Positions 21,976-33,140 of a stretch of DNA of 64,000 nt are shown piece by piece. The DNA is from Ectobius pallidus (Eukaryota; Arthropoda; Insecta; Blattodea; Ectobiidae): the NCBI GenBank assembly GCA_964059195.1, contig CAXKWD010000006.1, positions 64,435,073 to 64,499,072 on the forward strand, given 5' to 3'. The notes below the pieces were generated by a model, which was not told where the DNA came from, made no database searches, and worked only from the letters and a program-made list of their open reading frames with translations. Position 1 is the stretch's first letter. Every line of letters starts with the position of its first letter. A program made the translations under genes and the position numbers.

Positions 21976-22411
21976 TACACATCCATAGGCGTAACCAGGC
22001 CGACCATATCGGGGGGGGGGGGTATTACATCCGCGGGGTCTGGGGGGTATGGAATATCCGGAAAAAATTTAGATGCAAAATAACGAGTTTTAAGCTTCCG
22101 GGGGTGCACCCCCGGAAAATTTTAAAAATTAATACGCAAAATAACGAGTTTTAAGCTTCCGGGGGTCTTCCCTCGGAAAATTTTAAAAATCAAGACGCAA
22201 AATAACGAGTTTTAAGCTTCCGGGGGTCATTCTCCGGAAAATTTTAAAAATTATGACGCAAAATAACGAGTTTTAAGCTTCCCACGCTTTATACTTGTAT
22301 TAAGTAATTTATGGGCAGACTTAAAAAATTATACAATTTTCCTTTTTCTAATCAATGGGGGGGGGGTTCAAACCCCCAAACCCCCCCCCTCGGTACGCTT
22401 ATGTACACATC
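21976..22411. mobile_element. hAT-like element (420 bp) with 8-bp TSD and internal 61-bp repeats
   Basis: The element spans 21984-22403. Its left end is CATAGGCGTAACCAGG; the right end in reverse is CATAAGCGTACCGAGG. A perfect 8-bp direct repeat, TACACATC, flanks it at 21976-21983 and 22404-22411. Long G and C runs lie just inside both ends (22011-22022 and 22358-22389). The middle is built from tandem 61-bp units. No transposase is encoded. TSD length points to the hAT superfamily. Confidence 0.8.
22070..22283 (+). repeat. 61-bp tandem repeat, about 3.4 units
   Basis: TAACGAGTTTTAAGCTTCC recurs at 22081, 22142, 22203 and 22264, a strict 61-bp period. Each full unit carries a small GC-rich palindrome-like centre (CCGGGGGT..CCGG) followed by AAAATTTTAAAAAT. 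The units differ mainly in the four to eight bases at the centre. Confidence 0.92.
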
Positions 22412-24406
22412 AACAAACATACCTACATACTTTGTTTCAGTATCGTTGTATAATAATGCTTGAAGGTTCAGTAATTGTGTAGGCCTACTAGACTTATAGC
22501 CCCTCCCAAAAAATCCTTGTATACACCTCTGGTTCAATGGATAATTGCAGAGAGGAGTTTTTTTGCAAATGGGTACGAAATATAGAATTGTAAACAAATG
22601 AAGAAATGTTCGTAGAATTATCAGTGGTAAATATCTTTATTTATGTGTATGTTTTATGAACTCTCCATATTGGCTTCAAATTATTTATTAAGGTTCAAAT
22701 CCTATGAGTATTAACCTTTTTGCTGCCACTGACATATAAATGCGTCTCCTCAAAAATTCCATAAAAGCAGAGATTAAGATTACTAACATAATGCTTTATG
22801 TAAAAAAGGAGGATTTACATCCTTGTGTTTGGATTGTCATAAATTTCACACTGAGTGCCCTCTGATGAGTGTATAAATTTAGCTTTGAGAGAGTCAAGAT
22901 TGTATAGAATAATGACATTACGGATTGTACGACATTTTTAATGAGTGAGGCAATAATTGCCTGATTACATTTAGCAACAATTATACATAAATTTTCTCTA
23001 AAAACCATTCATACAGTGGTTCATTAGTATGACGTTATGAATACAAGACCAGAAAGTTAGTTGTGTGCAGGGTTCGGTTTAGAAAGTCAAGAAAGTTAAG
23101 AACGTCCGGATCATTGCTTTGTGTAGGATGGGACGAAGTGGAGATGAAACGTTGCTTCAACATGTAAACATTCAGTCATAATGGGCCACAGAATAATTGA
23201 TCACATTTACAGTCACAAATATTATATACATTACACTTCTAGTAATGGGTAGCATTATGTGTTTCAATTTACGTTATAATCTACATGTTTTAATTAAAAG
23301 GAAATAAGTATACAACCCATATTTTCTGGTTTTGCACTACTTTTATAATCTGATTCAGTGATCTTTATAACAGTTTTTTAAGAATTTTTTTTAATGCTCG
23401 ACTCCCGAGAAACTTTTTAGCTATATGTTTTTCAAGAAATTCTTTGCAATATTTTTGACCTTGTTGAAAGTGATGTTGGTATGTACCAATATTATACGTA
23501 AATGTTGATAACGTTCGGTTTGATATTCAGCGTCTGATTTTGATATTGAAGGCCTGCCTTAAATGTGTAATTTAATATTCCCCATGCAACTTTTGGTATC
23601 ACAGTGTTTTTCAAACAATCGTGTTCTACCTGTCAGTATATCTTTTGTGCACAATTTTCAAAATGCAGTGTTATTTCCTTTCACATCCGAATCTCTCTAA
23701 GTTCCTTCTTAAGAGAACGCTTCGTGCTCTCAATTTTCGGCATCTGAATTCCAAAATAACAGAATTAACACTAATACAAATCCTGAAATAATTAAGTAAC
23801 AGAAATAGGAAAAAATGAAATCTTTACTTATAGGATTGAAGTATATTATGTAAGGACCCAAGCCAAGCAGCCATGAGAAAGTAATTAATTTTGTTATGGA
23901 ACATACTGCACGCTTTCACGCCACTAGTCATGACGTCAATTATAATCAGTGCGTTGCTAACTCCACTCTCGTAACTTTGTGACCCTACGCCGACCCTGGT
24001 TATGTGTATGAGTGTGTATGATCTATTAGCGAAAGTTATTACATAAGTCTTGCAGTGACATGTTAAAATCTAAGTAGCCTACTGATATGTATTTTTTTGG
24101 TGTTCTTAAAACATATTATTATGCATTTTCTAAATTTTTCTTAATTTAAAAATATTTCATTAAATGTTAATAGATAGATGCATACTTTGGTATATTTTAT
24201 GCAAAAATTCTACAGTCCATCTCAGGATAAAGAATAACAACCAGTAGAGGTAGACAAAGAGGAGAAGGCGACATTATAGTACCATAACCCGATCGTTGCA
24301 TACTACCCAGTGTAACAAAAAAGTTTTAAAAATCTAAAACAGGGTTTTTCTTTAAACTGGTTTTTGGTTTTAAGCACCTTTTGTTTTGGCATTGAGTCTT
24401 ATGTTT
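22412..24406. other. AT-rich stretch, one possible piggyBac-like motif
   Basis: No gene recognised. 22708-22765 begins TTAACCTTTTTGCTGCCACTG and resembles 60870-60910 in the order ACTGAC, AAATGCGTC, CCTCAAAAA; both may be ends of a decayed repeat. Confidence 0.45.
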
Positions 24407-24518
24407 AATTCTTAACACTGTGAAACGGCATCTAATGTAGGCTTACTAGAGAGCTTTAATGAAATTCTTAACACTGTGAAACTGCATCTAATGTAGGCTT
24501 ACTAGAGAGCTTTAATGA
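24407..24518 (+). repeat. 56-bp tandem duplication
   Basis: Two adjacent units starting ATTCTTAACACTGTGAAAC and ending GAGAGCTTTAATGAA, with a single G/T difference seen, so recent. Confidence 0.9.
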
Positions 24519-24807
24519 AATTATAACAATAGATATGATCAATTAGTAATTAATAATATAGTGCAATACTATCACTCTATCAAAATTTATTTCTGACGAA
24601 AAGTCATTTCACTGGTCTTTCATCAAGGTACTAGGCGGAGGCAAGAAGCCTAAAACAGTCTTCATTCTATATATAACGACGTCATCAAATTAAAACAGAT
24701 CCTCTGTTCTTATATTGTAATAGCATTAATATAATCAGTTATAATTTGATGTCTGCGCACATTTAGTCTCTTGTTTTCATTTGTAGTTTGTTCACAATAA
24801 GACTAAA
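24519..24807. other. AT-rich stretch before a LINE fragment
   Basis: No gene or repeat recognised. The LINE reading frame becomes convincing from about 24808. Confidence 0.45.
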
Positions 24808-26620
24808 CAGCTCTAATAATTAAATCAATCCGTACTAGAGACAAACTCGCGAGAAAATTAATTCATCACCCAAGCAATGAAAATTTGAAAAGTTATTATA
24901 AAAATTATAGAAATAGGCTGACTCTTGTGATCAGTAATATGAAAGTTAGCTATTATAAATTAAAATTTGATGAATATAGGAACAACCCTAGAAAATTTTG
25001 GCAAACTATTAATGAAGCCACTGATATAAGTACAGTACAAAATAAATCCGTTTCAGACTTAATAAATGAAAATGGTACAAAAATAACAAATAAAGCAGAT
25101 ATAGCAAATTAATTTAATAATTACTTCTCAAAAATAGGGCATAGTGTAACCTCAAATGTTAGGTCATCATCAGACTCTTCTGTGCACAATGACACAGTCG
25201 GGATTCCAACCACATCTATGTTTCTCAGTCCTGTTAACGAAAACGAAATTATTAACATTGTGAAGACTTTAAAAAATAACGTAGTTCCAGGAATTGATGG
25301 AATAAAAAATAGCACATTGAAATCCATCATTAAATATATTGCAAAACCTCTTGTCTATATATTCAATCTTTGTTTCTTAGATGGTGTTTTTCAAAATGTT
25401 CTTAAAACTGCTGTGATAATACCTATACACAAATCCGGTAAAAAATGTACTAAACAATTACAGACCAATATCATTACTTCCGGCCTTTTCTAAGTTACTA
25501 GAGAAATGCATAAAAGTTAGACTACTGAACTATTTACAAAAACATGAAATTATATCTAAAAATCAATTTGGTTTCCAGAGCATTATATCTACTGACGACG
25601 CCTTTATTAGCGTTACAGGTAGTATTATTAACGAATTAGATAAAGGTAATAATTGTTTAGGAATTTTCTTGGACTTACGCAAAGCTTTTGATACTGTTAT
25701 TCACTCGATTCTGTTAGATAAACTACATAAGATAGGAATGGAGGAACAGTACACAAATTATTTGAATCATATCTGAGCAATAGATGTATAATGACAAAAA
25801 TTGACAGTCACATAAGTGAAATATCAAATATCGATATAGGCGTGCCACAAGGAACGATTTTAGGACCAATTTTATACTTAATATATGTAAATGACTTGCT
25901 AAATATAAATCTTGATGTGATAAATGGCTCCATATCTTCATATGCTGACGACACTGTAGTTATTTTTACTGGTCATTCATGGGAGGTAACATATAAATAC
26001 GCTAACACAGGCATAGTAATTGTAAAAAAGTGGTTTGATTCTAACCGTCTCTCACTAAACGTAGATAAATCAACATTGGTTCCTTTCTCATTAACAACTA
26101 TTGGTCAGATAAAACGGAAGAATGGTACAAATTCAAATTTAATAATACACAATTGTAATTTTGATGTAACAAATTGTTCATGCTCCCCACTGAAGGAGGA
26201 TGCCGTTGTAAAATATTTGGGTATTTTTATAGATCAACATCTTAAATGGTCTCACCATGTTAATTACATCTGTAACAGACTACGCAGAACAATTTACAAA
26301 TTTGTCATTTTACGTCACTGTATGCCCATTACTGTTCTTCGTTCCGTTTATCTAGCCCTGTTCCAGTCCATTATGCAATATGGCATTCTCGCCTGGGGAG
26401 GATTAGCGAAAACTACTCTTGAACCACTTTGCCTTTTACAAAAAAAGAATAATAAAAATCTGTCTAAGAAAACACATTGATTACCCAACTAGTCTAATAT
26501 TTTCGGAATTTAATATTTTTAATTTTGACCAACTCTACAAATTTTCTTTACTAAAATATTTTCAAAAACATCGTGCAAAATACACATCCGGTGATGATGC
26601 ATACAAATACAAAGTGTAAG
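24808..26620 (+). pseudogene. LINE reverse-transcriptase fragment with frameshifts
   Basis: A 5'-truncated ORF2 remnant of a non-LTR retrotransposon. The reading moves between frames: in frame from about 24808 to a stop TAA at 25110-25112, on in the same frame to a frameshift near 25450, then a second frame to near 25740, then a third with the longest open part (25791-26480), then a last shift near 26446 into the C-terminal text. Recognisable RT features in order are NYRPISLLP, FLDLRKAFDT, GVPQGTILGP and the catalytic YADD near 25940, then LNVDKS and KYLGIFID. The thumb and C-terminal region are present; no endonuclease or RNase H is seen. Style suits the Jockey superfamily (CR1/Daphne-like), but the clade is uncertain. 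Non-functional. Confidence 0.85.
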
Positions 26621-26635
26621 TGTTTATTACAATAA

Positions 26636-27745
26636 TTAACTTTTTACAAATTCCAATGCAAACAGTCGCATGGGTCCGCATGGACCGTACATGCTTACGC
26701 AAAAACACACATAAAAAGAACAAATAATATAAATACAAAATAACACAAACAAACTACATCTATTCCTCACCCTCCACACCCGCTCTCCAATTTGTCGCTT
26801 TTCAAACCTGAGCTGTCTCGCCTTCATTAAAAACTTCCCAATGCCTTCCTCAACGTTTTTTGCCGTCAGTAACTCCAAACATTTCCGTTGCTCCCTATTT
26901 GATTCCATAAAAGATAATGGTAAATATTTTCCCCTGCAATTTTCCAAACCTTCACAATTCGCCAAAATATGAAACCATGATTCTTCCCCCTTACATAATG
27001 GACAAACTCTCATTCCGTTTTCATCTGTGATCTTAATCATTCTCCACGCACCGAGTCTAATCCAAGCGAGGCCTAGTTTACTGACTTTAGATCCTTTTCC
27101 TATGTATTGCTCCTTCCCCCACTCCAATTTTAACCGCGATTGTAATTCAAGTGAAACCATACTCTGACATTGTGCATTTGTCTGTTGTCTATCAATATCC
27201 TTCAAACGGTTCTTAACATTCCTCCACACACTTCTCCTATTTCCCTGCCCATCCATCCAAACGTATCCCATCCCAATTGTTTCTAATCCCTTTCTTAATT
27301 TGGAAGCCCATGTATTTCCTCCTATTCTTAGCTGTTCTTGATAACATATTGCTCTAATTAGAGACTGATCCCCCAGCATAAGTTGTAACCAATATTTCAC
27401 CGCCCTAATTTTACACTCTATATTCTCACTATGCGCTCCAAACACTCTCATAATGCCACAGTTTGCAGTACCCCTCCCTACCCCCAAAATCCCTTTCAAA
27501 AAACGCGTCCTGACCTGATCTAGATTTCCTGTTTCTTCCCAACCCCATATCTCAGCCCCATAAGTCATCGTCGGTCTCACTGCATATAGCACTAGAAGAA
27601 ATAATAATCTACCTCTATCAGAACCCAAATGTCTCACATCAGCAGGATTAAACCATAGCATTAATTTTGGTCCCCGCTTCTATAACTCTATGATCAGTAG
27701 ATACCCCGATCTCGCAGTTTACCCAAATTTTAAATTTAATAAGTA
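26636..27745 (-). pseudogene. LINE ORF2 C-terminal fragment, minus strand
   Basis: An open frame of 341 codons from a Met at 27661; the same frame stays open upstream to about 27745. It begins after the RT catalytic core: YGAEIWGWEE matches the usual thumb-side motif, followed by a long helical segment and a zinc-like motif CPLCKGEESWFHILANC typical of many LINE ORF2 C-termini. The polymerase catalytic motifs and any endonuclease are absent, so this is a 5'-truncated copy. It is on the opposite strand to the previous LINE and the two meet tail to tail at about 26621-26635 without visible poly(A). The Penelope-like element adjoins its truncated 5' side. No frameshift is seen within it. Clade uncertain. 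Confidence 0.8.
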
Positions 27746-27923
27746 GGTAGTTTTGTAGAATCCGCCTATATACCACAAATGTAACAATAAGCTGAAGTTT
27801 ATGAGAGAGAGGAAAATAAATGAATGAACTATGAAATAATGTGGTTTATTAAGATATTTAAAAATAAGATTGTATATTAAGTGTATCAATTAAATATAAA
27901 ATATTAAAATATCATTGAGCTCA
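27746..27923 (+). repeat. Left 178-bp inverted repeat of the Penelope-like element
   Basis: Begins GGTAGTTTTGTAGAATCCGC and ends CATTGAGCTCA. By eye it is identical, base for base, to the reverse complement of 30393-30570, implying a recent origin or repair of one from the other. Confidence 0.93.
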
Positions 27924-28383
27924 ATGAAGTCAAATTGGATAAAAATTGTCACTTATTAGATTAAAATACAACTGGAATTAAAATATAAGCATATTTAAAT
28001 AAAACATTCAAATGTTGTCATAAGTCAGAGGATAACTTATTGAAATATAAGTTCTGTCGATATGTATGTCTTTTATACAGTTAGCCTTTGCTCACTTCCT
28101 CTTTTGATGGTGTAACTGTCACTATTATAAAAACAAACCGTTTAATACTGTGTATAGTTCTTCTTCCTAGTTAGGTTAATCGAAGTTTAAAAAAAGTACA
28201 CTTCCTTCTTTCTTCTTGGATACTATGGTTATTAATATTAAAAGATCCAATGTTAATTTATACTACAGTAAAAAGGTTAATTATAATCTGCTTAAAATTC
28301 CTCTTCTTAAAACAATAAGTAGAACTTGATGTAGTATGTAATGAATTTTCTCAATAATCTTCAGCTTTATTTGTTTACGTTGG

Positions 28384-28429
28384 AATGAGATGCATTTCGA
28401 CGAAACAAGGCGTCATCATCAGTCATACC
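28384..28429 (-). ncRNA. Candidate minimal hammerhead ribozyme
   Basis: Read on the minus strand: a stem I strand GGTATGA (28423-28429), the core CTGATGA (28416-28422), one unpaired T, stem II GACG..CGTC (28411-28414 with 28399-28402), the core GAAA (28395-28398), a two-pair stem III AT-GC-AT, the cleavage C (28391) and a stem I return strand TCATTCC (28384-28390). Stem I pairs with one T-T mismatch. The short stem III and the position in a Penelope-like element on its coding strand match the minimal type I hammerheads known from these elements. The extra base at the foot of stem II is the weak point. Confidence 0.6.
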
Positions 28430-28786
28430 TAAAATGAATAAAAAAAAAAAAAAAATAAAAAAGAAGCTCATATAAATTTAAATATTGAAGAAAATTTTAT
28501 TAATTTAAAGTGGTTAGTTAAAATATATAGAAAAAGTTTTGAATATGTATTCTGGTGAAAGTTGTTAATTAATAATTTAATAATAAGTTATTATGGTAAT
28601 TTATTGAAATAAAATAAATTGGGTTTATATAAGGATAGCTATTAGCTGTAGAAATTGTATACGAAAGATGGAGTGATATAAGATATCTGTGGTATTTATA
28701 ATGTATTATATAGCTTACCGATTTCTAGAGGGTGTCATGTTGCGGTGAGTGCTTAGTTGCTACTAAATAATAAAGAGTAATTGCAT

Positions 28787-30392
28787 TTATCTTGTTAGGT
28801 TGAAGTAAGTTTCAAAAAGTATATTGTGGTTTATTATGTTCTCATTTAAGATGTTGTTTTTATGTTTATAGATTTCTAGTTGCTCAAGAGTATTGAGTTT
28901 AGGACTTTTTTTCTGTTTGTGTAATATTTGTAAAGAGTTTTCTATAGTAGTAGGATTATGGTGACTATCTGATAGATGTTTGGCGTATGTAGATTTATTT
29001 CTGTTATATCTATAATCGGAAATATGTTCTTTGTATCTAGTTTTAAAAGACCTACCGGTTTGACCGATATATACTTTATTGCAATCTTGGCAGCTAAGTT
29101 TATATACACCACAGTTTTCATATTGATTATTGTTATTGTAATTAATTAGTTTATTGGGAATTTTGTATTTTAAATTATTATTAGTTTTAAATGCGATGTT
29201 TATGTTGTTTTTCTTTAGTTCTTTTGTGAATTTATATACTTTATTACTAGTGAAATTAAAAGTTGTAAACTGGCTATTAGCCTTAGAAATTTCTTTGATT
29301 GGTTGAAGTGTGGTTGGTGGGTTCTTTTGTTTATTAATAATATTCTTATTCTTTTTGATTAGTCTATAAACTAAATTATCATTGTACCCATTATTACGTG
29401 CTATTTGTAAAATAGTTTGTAATTCAATTTCGTAGTTCTTATGAGATAAGGGGACTTTTAATAATCTATAAACCATACTGTTGATTGCTGCTGTTTTTTG
29501 ATTATTTGGGTGGTTGGATTTTTGTTGGATTATGTTATCAGTGTAAGTAGGTTTTCTGTAAATGTTGAATTGTATTTTATTGTATTTCTTAGTTATGTTC
29601 AAATCTAAATAGTTGATGTTATTATTACTTGTTTCTACTGTAAACTGTAATTTATTATGTAGTTTGTTGAAGTCTTGTACTATATCGTTTATTTTGTGTT
29701 TATTGCAAATAATGAAAATATCATCAACATATCTTGTGTATGTTTTTATATTGAATTTCTTTATAATGTTATTGATCTGGTTTTCTTCAATGTGTTGTAG
29801 AAATATTTCAGATGTTATACCTGAAAGAGGGGAGCCCATAGCTAGTCCATCTTGTTGTTGATAGATTTTATTATTAAATTTAAAATAGTTTTGTTTTAGA
29901 ATAGTTTGTAATGTGTTAATGATCTGTTCTGTTATGTTGATACTGTCTCCCATATTAAGTAGACTTTGTTTTGTAATTTGAATTGTTTCTTCTATGGGAA
30001 TGTTGGTATATAAATTTTTAATATCTAATGATATAAAGGTATCATTTTTATTAAGTTTAATATCTTTGATTTTGTGGATGAAATCATAGGTATTTTTAAC
30101 TGTATGGGTATTCTTGAGTTCTAATCTATTTTGTAATATTTTAGCTAATTTTTTGGAAATTTTGTATGAAGGGGCATTCATAAAGTTTACTACAGGTCTT
30201 ATTGGTTTGTTGTCTTTGTGGATTTTAATTTGAGATCTTAAAATTGGGGGTTTTGGGTTCATGTGTGTTAACTGTTTTACGTCGGTGTTACTAAAGATTA
30301 GATTAGATGTTTTTAGAGTTCTTTTAATTGCATCTTGATATTTGTCAGTAGGGTCTTTCGTGATTTCTGAGATATTATTATCTCTTATTATC
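28787..30392 (-). CDS. Penelope-like reverse transcriptase with GIY-YIG endonuclease, N-terminus truncated
   Basis: 491 codons from a Met at 30262; the same frame is open for a further 43 or so codons up to the inverted repeat and reads like Penelope RT, so the Met at 30262 is probably internal. Counting from that Met, RT motifs are FISLDIKNLYTNIP (76-89), LAMGSPLSG (140-148) and the catalytic YVDD (178-181), followed by YLDL and FNIYRKPTYTD typical of the family. A GIY-YIG nuclease follows from about 383: GVYKL, then YIGQTGRSFKTRYKEH, with the family's Arg and a Cys-rich CQDC loop between the two halves. The enzyme nicks DNA and copies element RNA from the nick. Full-length family proteins are longer, so perhaps 200-300 N-terminal residues are missing. 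No internal stop. Confidence 0.93.
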
Positions 30393-30570
30393 TGAGCTCA
30401 ATGATATTTTAATATTTTATATTTAATTGATACACTTAATATACAATCTTATTTTTAAATATCTTAATAAACCACATTATTTCATAGTTCATTCATTTAT
30501 TTTCCTCTCTCTCATAAACTTCAGCTTATTGTTACATTTGTGGTATATAGGCGGATTCTACAAAACTACC
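30393..30570 (-). repeat. Right 178-bp inverted repeat of the Penelope-like element
   Basis: Reverse complement of 27746-27923 without a visible difference. It meets the truncated 5' end of the ORF at 30393, where the ORF frame runs into a stop inside the repeat. Confidence 0.93.
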
Positions 30571-30620
30571 ATATATTCTATACCACAGGAAAAATGAAAC
30601 TAATTAATTTTAATAAGTAG

Positions 30621-31359
30621 ACTATGTAAAACATTTTTTGTAATTTTATTAGCTTTGAGTCATTTATTTTTATTATTATTTATTGTATGTATTTGTGTTT
30701 AATATTTTTTGTTTCCTCTTTATAAATTTGTCTTTTCTTTTTCTAGCTCTGTTTAACATTTTCACTTTTTTTTTATAAGTGTGTCATTCTTCCTCACTTT
30801 GTTTTTTGTTTCTCCTCTTTCTCCACTCTGATGTTCTGAAACTACACCCGAGAACGAGAAGTTTGCTCATTCGGGTGTATTTGTAAATAAATATTTGGTT
30901 CTTTTCTTTCTTTTTCTTTTCTTAAAAAGTATTGTACTTTAATTTTGAAATTTGTAAATGTTTTTTGTTTATTTGTGTATTTTTGTATTTGTATTTGTAT
31001 TTGTAGGCCTATTTGATTTGATTAACAATAGGCAATAAGCAATTGAAACTGTATTGCAAATGTAAGCAACCTGTACTTAAAATAAAATAAACAAATAAAA
31101 AAAACTGTAGAAAGTAGTACAAATCAAGAATAAAAATAAAAAAACAACCATAGTGGTTTATTAACAACAACAAATGTGGTATAAACCATGATTTAAACAA
31201 TAGTTTAAAGCAAAGTGGTTGAAATCATTCACCTATTGATGAATTTACAATTGTGTACATGGCTGAAGGTTGGCAAATGTGTTTTCCTATAGGCTAGTAC
31301 AAATTTTAAAATTATTTGAGATGTGTTTTATAGGTTACAATTTTTATTCTTGTTTTTCA
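30621..31359. other. T-rich stretch with a stem-loop
   Basis: No gene recognised. ACACCCGA at 30844-30851 pairs with TCGGGTGT at 30871-30878, followed closely by AATAAA at 30887; this resembles the 3' end of a decayed retroelement or gene. TATTTGTA-like repeats lie near 30980-31010. Confidence 0.4.
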
Positions 31360-31360
31360 G

Positions 31361-31408
31361 GTATGTGGAGCACCGTCTCGTGGAAATGTTAAATGTGTAT
31401 TGTGAAAG
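31361..31408 (+). other. Candidate 48-bp orphan exon
   Basis: A pyrimidine-rich tract ending TTTTTCAG (31341-31360) is followed by 48 bp of balanced composition and then GTACGT, a good donor. In one frame the segment is fully open and protein-like (YVEHRLVEMLNVYCE), with one base completing a codon at the start and two left at the end. Its length is a multiple of three. No neighbouring exon was found within several kb and I do not recognise the gene, so it could be chance. If real, much of this window would be intron on the plus strand. Confidence 0.3.
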
Positions 31409-32928
31409 GTACGTATTTTATTTACGCATATGTTTTAGCTAAACAGTGTGAAACTGAACAATTTAATTTTTGTTAAAAGGAACATTAACCCTTTCAGGTA
31501 CATAACCAAACCGCATACCTACATGCATAATTTTTTGGATGTGTGTAGCCATTTTAAGGTATGTAAGCATTATAGGCCACTAGTTTTTCGTTTTTTAAAA
31601 ATTTTGAAGCACTAGAAACATTCTGGGACGTATATGCTCCTACGTACCTTAAAGGATTCACCTTAAGTGGTTGAATTTCTTGCCATCATTCCCTGCAAGG
31701 CTGATGATTATGCCAGCAACTGTCTGCAGTGGGTTAGCAATATCATAACAAAAAGCATTAGACTCAAATATAGATTTAAATAAGAATAAGCTGCCAGCGG
31801 TTATGTCTTTTTATTTATTTATTTTTTTAAATTTTGTTCAGTGTTTACTTTCAGCCCGTTAGCATATACGTTAATGCATCCGAATTATTTATATTAAATA
31901 ATAAACAAGAAAAAGATAATAAAAATTAAGCATTATAGACTAGTTTCTATATATGCTAAGTAGGCCTAAGATTTAAGAATATCTAAGTGTGTACAAAGAA
32001 AGATAAACTGTAGGCCTAAGTTAATGAAAGTAACAATAATTATAGACTACATTACAAGTGGCCTGTTTAATGCATTTACATTACTCTATGTGTATTTCAG
32101 ATAACACTAAGAGTATTGCGACATTAAGGAGAAATTATATAATGAAGGGATAGAATATATAAACGAAAATAAAAGGAATCGATTGACAGAAGGAAGGATG
32201 ACAAAATGAAAGGAAGTAAACTAGAAGAAAAAATTAGGGGAAATCGGATTAATATAAACTGTATGAGTGAAAATAAGTAAAACAGGACACTAACTTATAG
32301 AGAAGATGTTGCATGCTCAATTCACTGACACTACGAATGTATTACTAGGATATCTTTATTATTAAATATTGGTTATGAGGTACCCTATGTCAAAAAATTC
32401 AATTTTCCAGTTGTGTAACCAGCATGAATTGTTCGAGAATGTACAATCGTATAAAATATAATTCTGTATTTGCATTATATGTCTTGTGGGGATGGCTTTC
32501 TTTTACTTATTTTACTTCTAACGCCACTTTTCTTTGAAATTTTTTTTCGCAGAGATTCTCTGAAGGGTAGTTGTAAGCCACACCTTCGTAAATATTCAGG
32601 CTCCAATATGGCGAACAATTACTCAATACGCATTCCTTGCAATACTGCCTCTTATTCTGGTCCTATTCAGAATGTGAAGTGAAAAAGTTGTATTACCCTT
32701 TTTTTAGGTTAAAGAAAGTTAGTGAGTGCAAACAGATTTTGTTTTGGCTATATATCCTTCGGAGATGCTATACAAAGCATATGACAGTTGTCAATGACAA
32801 TTATTCATTTTTGAAACCACTTTTCATGAAGGGAATTTAATTTTTTTTTTTCGATTTTCTTGAGATTGGATCTAACGAATTGCACAATATATTACAGTAT
32901 AATGAATATTGTAGGCCTATGTTATAAT
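31409..32928. other. AT-rich stretch, possible piggyBac-like MITE
   Basis: No gene recognised. At about 31495-31655, TTAACCCTTTCAGGTAC on the left faces GTACCTTAAAGG on the right; these are imperfect inverted ends of a possible piggyBac-like MITE. The expected TTAA is clear only on the left. Confidence 0.35.
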
Positions 32929-33140
32929 AGAGTCCCCGGTTAGGTCATTGCTAACGCTTGTGTCTATGTGCGGTCCTGGGTTCAAATACTCGTGGGGACC
33001 CCCACTTTCTGGGGAAGGCGATGGAAATCACCGCGGCATCACCTTGCTCAGAAAGGCGTGTGGCTTCAACCCCATGATTTTACTCATGGTCCCTGACAGG
33101 GACTTCGGAATGTATGGGACTAGATCGTGATTGTGAATGA
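32929..33140 (+). mobile_element. tRNA-headed SINE
   Basis: The head carries an A-box-like AGGTCATTGCTAACGC (32942-32957) and a B-box-like GGGTTCAAATAC (32978-32989), at roughly tRNA spacing. The body is far more GC-rich than its surroundings and ends in an AT-rich tail. These are the internal RNA polymerase III promoter elements of tRNA-derived SINEs. The anticodon region does not fold convincingly, so it is not a tRNA gene. TSD not resolved. Confidence 0.65.

Larger units (their letters stand above)
27735..30620 (-). mobile_element. Penelope-like retroelement with inverted terminal repeats
   Basis: A single ORF encoding RT and GIY-YIG endonuclease on the minus strand lies between two identical 178-bp inverted repeats (27746-27923, 30393-30570). 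Repeats that can be inverted or direct, and frequent 5' truncation, are hallmarks of Penelope-like elements. A 12-bp match, TTTAATAAGTAG, at 27735-27746 and 30609-30620 could be the target duplication if about 38 bp beyond the right repeat belongs to the element; Penelope elements are known for such short extra tails. The ORF is open up to the right repeat, so the coding region was truncated there. A candidate hammerhead ribozyme lies in the 3' untranslated part. Confidence 0.9.

Noticed and set aside
22070..22283. CRISPR-like array of regularly spaced repeats
   Set aside because: The units are directly adjacent with no unique spacers, the genome is eukaryotic, and the array lies inside a TIR element.
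28787..30392. Group II intron, telomerase or other non-mobile RT
   Set aside because: The GIY-YIG domain after RT, the CQDC loop and terminal inverted repeats point to a Penelope-like element.
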